From NCBI GenBank assembly GCA_021234155.1, contig JAJEKV010000008.1, positions 9,722,305-9,786,304 of the forward strand: 64,000 bases of DNA, read 5' to 3'. Below the pieces are notes generated by a model. The model searched no databases and had not been told where the DNA came from. It saw only the letters and a program-made list of their open reading frames with translations. This document shows positions 57,601 through 64,000 of the stretch, piece after piece. This DNA is from Isoetes taiwanensis. Its lineage: Eukaryota; Streptophyta; Lycopodiopsida; Isoetales; Isoetaceae. The number at the start of each line of letters is the position of its first letter. Position 1 is the first letter of the stretch. Both the position numbers and the translations under genes were made by a program.

Positions 57601-60600
57601 ATTCATAAATTATGCAATTAATGCATTGTGCGAAAATAAATTCTGATTTTTGCCAGCTGGATTCCTAATCCATCTCCAGCACTACAGCCCAATTTTGAAA
57701 TTTTTGGAGAAGGTCTAGGTCAAGGGTTAGCATTAGAGCGGTCGGGGGGGCGGCGGGTGCTGGGCAACCGAAAATGGCACCCTTCCCAAGTCAAAGCGAG
57801 GCCAGGACCTTGCGGGGATCCCTCACAAGAGGGGAGAGTCCGGACCCCAAGAGGCCGATCCAAAAAAAAAAGTTCCCGAGGCAACCCTTCTGGCTCTCCC
57901 AGCATATGGATAGACGCTAATGACCACCCTCCCGGAGCCGGTTCCCCTATCCGGCCGTTGGATCCTCCGTTCGGGGGCCCCTCTTGAAGGCCCAAAAGAT
58001 TCAGTCGGTCCGGAGAACTTGTCAAACATGGGCGCCCCTGAGGTCGGCCTTGTAGAAACCACAAGAACATCTTGTCGCTCGTTACACCGGAGGCTCGAGG
58101 AATGGCAAATCGACCACGCCAAATCGTCCGGAATGGCGAAATTACCCTAGGGAGCAAGTTACAAGGTCGGTTTTGCAAAAGAAAGAAACACTCAAGCCCT
58201 CCACGACGGTATCCCGCATCCACATCCTAGGCCAATTGACTTCACGAGTGTGATGGAAGTGACTACTTTGGCTTCTTGGAGGTGGTTAAAATGTCTTCAG
58301 CCACAAATCTAACTTGGTCCCCAAAGGCAATGTCGGCGTTCCGCACGGAGTCCATTGGCATTTGAGCCAAATTCTTTTGCGGTCCCAGGAGGGGAGGTCC
58401 CGCAATGCCCTGACAAATTTAGTCCCGGTCAGTCCCGGGGCCTTGGGGAGAGGGAAATTCGGGCAGCGACTTAGGGGGATTTTAGGGGTCCGTGCTCACG
58501 GCGTCAACACCCCCTCCATGTCAGAATCACGGTGCAAGGTCCGGCGAATCGACAAGGAGAGGGCCTCCAAAGCGTAAACCCACTGGGGTTGCGGGTTCCT
58601 AGAAGGGTTTTGCGTTTTGGGGGCGAGACTTGATCTGTTGCACTTGGGGCCTGGCCGAAGGCTGCAGGCCAGGAATCTGAGGACAAGGGGAACCAGCCGG
58701 AGCGGAGTTTGGGCCTGTCCTCCTCCCGATGTGGCAAGTAGAAGTCGGGCTTTTCGATGGCAAGACATTCATAAATTCACAATTAATGCATTATGCGAAA
58801 ATAAATTCTGATTTTTGCCAGCTGGTTCTAATCCATCTCAGCACCACAGACCCAATTTTGAAATTTTTAGGAGAAGGTCTAGGTCAAAGGGTTAGCATTA
58901 GAGCAGTCGGGGCAGCCCGTTGCGAGGCAACAGCTGGCACCCTTCCCAAGTCAAGCGAGGCCGGGACCTTGGGGATCCCTCACAAGAGGGGAGAGTCAGG
59001 ACCCCAAGGCGGGATCCAAAAGTTCCGGCAGCCCTTCTGGCGGCCTCCCCGGGGCTGCGCTAATGACCACCCTCCGGGCCCCAGTTCCCCTATCCGACCG
59101 TTGGATCCTCCGTTCGGGGGCCCCTCTTCGGGAAGGCCCAAAAGATTCGGTCGGTCGGAGAACTTGTCAAACCCGCGGAAGCGTCACGAGGTGTTGACCT
59201 TGTAGAAACCGCAGTGTCTTGTCGTTCCGGGCAGGAGGCTCGGGAATGGCAAATCGACCCCTACCAAATCGTCGGGAATGGCGAAATTACCCTAGGGGGA
59301 GCAAGTTACAAGGTCAGTTTGCAAAAGAAAAAGAAACACTCCGCGCCCTCCCGCGGCGGTATCCATCATCCTAGGCCAATAGGCATGAGTGTGATGGAAG
59401 TGAGCTACTTTGGCTTCTTGGAGGTCGGGTGGTCTTACAGAACTTGGTCCCGGGGGCAATGTCGGCGTTAAGGTCCATTGGCGAGAGCCAAATCGCGATT
59501 CCGGAGAGGGGGTGGCCGTCCCATCCCGGGGCCTTGGGGAGAGAAATTGAGGGGCAAGCGGCTTAGGGGGATTTTAGGGTCCGTGCTCACTGGCGTCAAC
59601 ACCCCCACTCCACGTCAAGAATCCGCGGCGCAAGGTCCCGCCAGAATCGACAGGAGGGGCCTCCAAAAGCGTAAACCACAGTGGGTTGCGGGGTTCTAGA
59701 AGGGTTTTGTTTTGGGGGGGGAGACTTGGTCTGTTACTTGGGACAGGGCGAGGAAGCTTGAGCCAGAATCTGAGCAAAGGGGCCTGGCCAGGCGAGTTTG
59801 GGCACAATCCTCCTCCGATGTGGCAAGTAGAAGTCGGGGGGCACTGCGATGTGAAGACATTCATAAATTCAAATTAATGCATTGTACGAAAATAAATTCT
59901 GATTTTTTTGCGGTGGATTCCTAATCCATCTCCAGCCACCGCCCAATTTTCTAAATTTTGGGAGAAGGTCTAGGTCAAAGGGTTAGCATTAGAGCGGTCG
60001 GGGGGCAGCCGTTTGCGGGGAACAGCCTGGCTGGCACCCTTCCCAAGTCAAGCGAGGCCGGGGACCTTGCGGGGATCCCTCACAAGAGGGAGAGTCCCGG
60101 ACCCCAAGGGCGGGATCAAAAAAGTTCGAGGCGCAGCCCTTCTGGCGGCTCCCGGGGGGCTGCGCTAATGACCACCCTCCGGGCCGGTTCCCCTATCCGA
60201 CCGTTGGATCCTCCCGTTCGGGGGCCCCTCTTGGGGAAGGCCCAAAAGATTCGGTCGGTCAGGAGAACTTGTCAAACGGCGGCGTCTGAGGTGAGTGCCC
60301 TTGTAGAAACCATGATGTCTTGTCGTTCGGGCACGCAGGAGGCTCGGAATGGCAAATCGACCACCAAATCGTCGAAATGGCGAAATTACCCTAGGGAGCA
60401 AGTTACAAAGGTGGGTTTTGCAAAAGAAAAAACACTCAAGCCCTCCACGGCAGTATCCATCCACATCCTAGGCCAATTGACTACGAGTGTGATGGAAGTG
60501 AGCTACTTTGGCGCTTCTTGGAGGTCGGGTGGTCTTAAGCCCGCAACTTGGTCCCCGGGGGCAATGTCGGCGTTAAGTCCATTGGCGAGGAAACCAAATC

Positions 60601-63600
60601 CCGATTCGGGAGGGGGGGGAGCCCGTCCGTCGTCCCGGGGCCTTGGGGAGAGGAATTCAGGGGCAGCGGCTTCGGGGGATTTTAGGGTCCGTGCTCTGGC
60701 GTCAACACCCCCTCCCGTCAAGTCCGCAGCAGGTCCTTGGAATCGACAAGGAGAGGGCCTCCAAAAGCGTAAACCACAGTGGGTTGCCGGGTTCTAGAAG
60801 GGTTTGCGTTTTGGGGGCGAGACTTGGTTTGTTGCACTTGGGACTGGCCGCAGCTGCAGAATCTTGAGCAAGGGAACTGGCGGGCCGGAGTTTGGGCCTG
60901 TCCTCCTCCCGATGTGGCAAGTAGAAGTCGGTGCTTTTGCGGTGGCAAGACATTCATAAATTCGCAATTAATGCATTGTCTGAAAATAAATTCTGATTTT
61001 TGCGGTGGATTCCTAATCCATCTCGACCCTGCTTAATTTTGAAATTTTGAGGAGAAGGTCTAGGTCAAAGGGTTAGCATTAGAGCGGTCCCGGGCAGCCC
61101 GTTCTGCGGGGCAACCGAGCTGGCACCCTTCCCCAAGTCAAAGCGAGGGGCCAGGACCTTGCGGGGATCCCTCACAAGAGGGAGAGTCCGGACCCCAGAG
61201 GGGGATCCAAAAAAAAGTTCGAGGCAACCCTTCCTGGCGCTCCCAGGGGCGCTAATGACCACCCTCGGGGCCGGTTCCCCTATCCGGCCCAGTTGGATCC
61301 TCCGTTCGGGGCCCCTCTTGGGAAGGCCCAAAAGATTCGGTCGGTCGGGAGAACTTGTCAAACCAGCGGGCGTCTGAGGTGGAACCTTGTAGAAACCACA
61401 TGATGTCTTGTCGTTCGGACACCGGGGAGGCTCGGGAATGGCAAATCGACCACCTCCAAATCGTCAGGAATGGCCGAAATTACCTAGGGAGCAAGTTACA
61501 AGGTGGGTTTTGCAAAGAAAAAAATTCTCAAGCCCTCCCGCGGCGGTATCCGAGCATCCACATCCTAGGCCAATTGACTTTTGAGTGTGATGGAAGTGAG
61601 CTACTTTGGCTTCTTGGAGGTTCCCCGGAGGGTGGTCTTCGGCCCTCGAACTTGGTCCCCGAGGGGCAATGTCGGCGTTACGAGTCCATTGGCGGAGCCA
61701 AATCAGCGATTCCCCCTAGGGAGGTGGCCGTCCGTCCCCAGGGGCCTTGGGAGGAAATTCGGGGCAAGCGGCTTCGGGGGGAATTTTAGGATCCGTGCTC
61801 TGCCGTCAACACCCCCCCTCCCCGCGTCAAGTCACGGCGCCTTGGTCCGCTCAATCGACAAGGAGAGGGCCTCCCAAAAGCGTAAACCACAGTGGGTTGC
61901 GGAGGTTCTAGAAGGGTTTTGCGTTTTGGGGGCGGAGACTTGTCTGTTACGCAGGACTGGCAGCTACAGCCAGAGAATCTGAACAGGGAACTGGGGGCGG
62001 AGTTTGGGCCTGTCCTCCTCCCGATGTGGCAAGTAGAAGTCGAGCTTTTGCGATGGCAAGACATTCATAAATTCACAATTAATGCATTGTGCGAAAATAA
62101 ATTCTGATTTTTTGCCGGTGGATTCTAATCCATCTCGGCCTGACAGCCCAATTTTGAAATTTTAGGAGAAGGTCTAGGTCAAAGGGTTAGCATTAGAGCG
62201 GTCCGGGGCAGCCCGTTGCGGGGGGCAACGAGCTGGCACCCTTCCCAAAGTCAAGCGAGGCGGGGACCTTGCGGGGGATCCCTCACAAGGGAGAGTCAGG
62301 ACCCCAAGAGGCGGGATCCAAAAAGTTCCCAGGGCAGCCCTTCTGGCAGCTCCCCGCTGCTGCACGCTAATGACCACCCTCCCGGAGCCGGTTCCCCTAT
62401 CCGGCGTTGGATCCTCCGTTCGGGGGCCCCTCTTGGGGAAGGCCCAAAAAGATTCCCGATCGGTCCGGGAGAACTTGTCAAAACAGCGGGGGCGTCACGA
62501 GGAATTCGGCCTTGTAGAAACAGCATGTCTTGTCGTTCGAGACGCAGGAGGCTCAGGAATGGCAAATGTCGACCACTGCCAAATCGTCCGGAATGGCGAA
62601 ATTACCCTAGGGAGCAAGTTACAAGGTGGGTTTTGCAAAGAAAACACTCCGCCCTCCCGCGGCGGTATCCTAATCCCACATCCTAGGCCAATTGACTACG
62701 AGTGTGATGGAAGTGAGCTACTTTGGCTTCTTGGAGGTCGGGTGGTCTTAGCATTAAGAACTTGGTCCCCGGAGGCAATGTCGGCGTTAAGTCCATTAAG
62801 CGAGCCAAATCAGCGATTCGGAGGGGGCTTCCGTCCGGTCCCAAGGCCTTGGGGAGAGAGGAAGTCCGGAAGACCTTAGGGGGGGATTTTAGGGTCCGTG
62901 CTCTGGCGTCGTCACCCCCCACTCCACGTCAAGTCCGCGGCGCAGGTCCCGCCCGAATCGACAGGAGGGCCTCCAAAAGCGTAAACCACATTGGGTTGCG
63001 AGGTTCTAGAAGGGTTTTGCGTTTTGGGGGCGAGACTTGTCTGTTGCACAGGGACTGGCCAAGAAAAACTGCGGCCGAGAATCTGAAGCAAGGGAAGCCC
63101 GGGCCGGAGTTTGGGCCTGTCCTCCTCCGATGTGGCAAGTAGAAGAAGGCGCTTTTGCGGTGGCAAGACATTCATAAATTACTTAATTAATGCATTGTCA
63201 CGAAAATAAATTCGATTTTTTGCGGTGGATTCCTAATCCATCTCGGCCACAGACCAATTTTTGAAATTTTTAGGAGAAGGTCTAGGTCAAAGGGTTAGCA
63301 TTAGAGCGGTAATTAGGCCGTTGGGGCAACCGAGTGGCACCCTTCCCCCAAGTCAAAGCGAGGCGGGGACCTTGCAGGGGATCCCTCCTGAGGGGAGAGT
63401 CCAGGACCCAAGCGGGATCCAAAAGTTCCCGGCGGCCCTTCTGGCTCCCGGGGGGGCGCTTGCGCTAATGACCACCCTCGGGGCGGTTCCCCTATCCGGC
63501 CGTTGGATCCTCCGTTCGAGGGGCCTCTTGGGAAGGCCCAAAGATTCGAGTCAGTCGGAGAACTTGTCGGCAGCAGGCGTCTCGAAGTGAAGCCTTGCTT

Positions 63601-64000
63601 AAGAAACAGTGTCTTGTCGTTCCGGACAGGAGGCTCGGGTAGCATCGACCCTACCAATCGTCAGGAATGTGAAATGCCTAGGGAGCAAGTTACAAGGTCG
63701 GTTTTGCAAAGAAAGAAAACCTCAAGCCCTCCCGGCGGTATCAGCCCACATCCTAGGCCAAGGTGACTCTGAGTGTGATGGAAGTGACTACTTTGGCTTC
63801 TTGGAAGTCCGGTGGTCTTACGGCCTGAGAGCTTGGTCCCGGGGCAATGTAGGCACGATACGAGTCCATTGGCCCGAGGAGCCAAATCACTGTGATTCGA
63901 GGAGAGGGAGGTGCTTGTCCAGATCCCAGGGGCAGGAGAGGAAGTGGGCAGGCTTGAGAGTTTAGGGTCCCGTGCTGCAGCGTCTTCCACTCCCGCGTCA
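51641..64000. repeat. GC-rich satellite, ~1.1-kb monomer, about 11 copies, open at the right end
   Basis: The landmark ggtctaggtcaaagggttag occurs at 52197, 53288, 54405, 55507, 56615, 57712 (one base lost), 58876, 59967, 61057, 62171 and 63279, giving periods of 1090-1164 bp. Each monomer has, in order: tggcacccttcccaagtcaa, ggatccctcacaagagggga, ccggccgttggatcctccg, gaacttgtcaaac, ttaccctagggagcaagtta, cacatcctaggcc, gagtgtgatggaagtga, ggggattttagggtccgtgc, ggttctagaagggttttgcg, cctcctcccgatgtggcaag and an AT-rich island aattaatgcattgtgcgaaa. Monomers differ by many 1-4 base indels, so no reading frame is shared; open frames on both strands are fortuitous. The array starts in mid-monomer at about 51641. 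Confidence 0.95.
52218..52568. repeat. Non-satellite insert with a 48-bp tandem duplication, inside the satellite
   Basis: Satellite sequence stops after gggttagc and restarts near 52570 in a later part of the monomer, so this stretch replaces satellite DNA. It contains aagcatcataact-ttagaatgaagataaatgattctg twice in tandem (52315-52362 and 52363-52410). No terminal repeats or frame recognised. The following monomer is also shortened (junction near 52745). Confidence 0.7.

Noticed and set aside
51641-64000. Many open frames of 60-310 codons in the satellite, including 54448-55386 (312 codons)
   Set aside because: They occur in all frames on both strands, are GC-rich, are not conserved in frame between monomers and match no family. 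The repeat is non-coding.
1-64000. CRISPR arrays, bacterial operons, riboswitches, ribosomal RNA genes
   Set aside because: Intron-bearing plant genes and transposons throughout. Tandem repeats have no CRISPR repeat/spacer layout, and no rRNA core sequence was seen, including in the 1.1-kb satellite.

Overview
The window reads as nuclear DNA of a land plant. It has spliceosomal GT-AG introns, plant-type transposon families (CACTA/En-Spm with Tnp2, DUF4218 and DUF4216 domains, Helitrons with a Rep-helicase, an L1-like LINE), a short TTTAGGG telomere-type tract and pieces of typical plant genes (plastid-type adenylate kinase, V-ATPase subunit a, receptor-like cytoplasmic kinase, B3 factor). I cannot name the species; a large, repeat-rich genome is likely. 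Only the adenylate kinase 3' end at the left edge looks like an intact host gene. Nearly everything else is transposon, captured gene fragment or tandem repeat.

Layout. 0-4.7 kb: last two exons of an adenylate kinase, then non-coding DNA with a 119-nt structured repeat and a SINE-like element. 4.7-25.3 kb: an L1-like LINE whose ORF1-like part is on the minus strand (4.76-6.45 kb) and whose endonuclease/reverse transcriptase is on the plus strand. A 296-bp MITE-like element interrupts the endonuclease. The reverse transcriptase is interrupted at its C-terminal side by a CACTA transposon (10,219-24,167, 3-bp target duplication CCA). That transposon is itself interrupted by an 8.57-kb Helitron (15,103-23,671) with a broken Rep-helicase gene. 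The three-level nesting can be read to the base.

25.3-36.8 kb: a tandem repeat of about 0.45-0.6 kb, broken by the 3' end of a minus-strand Helitron (27,537) that seems to carry two exons of an FZL-like dynamin gene. Then comes a second, minus-strand Tnp2 gene split by a plus-strand Helitron ending at 36,434. This Helitron carries fragments of a receptor-like cytoplasmic kinase and of V-ATPase subunit a. All three Helitron 3' ends have a GC-rich hairpin followed by CTTG and then a T.

36.8-51.6 kb: N-terminal exons of another Helitron replicase; a block of SNF2-helicase and B3-domain pseudogenes between two CpG/ACGT-rich repeat tracts; an interstitial telomere-like tract; a SET-like fragment; and a third, plus-strand Tnp2/DUF4216 transposase relic. 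51.6-64 kb: a GC-rich satellite of about 1.1-kb monomers that runs off the right end of the window.

No functional system of co-operating host genes is visible. The region is a record of successive transposition, exon capture and satellite expansion. All alignments were done by eye, so domain names rest on recognised motifs and not on database searches.
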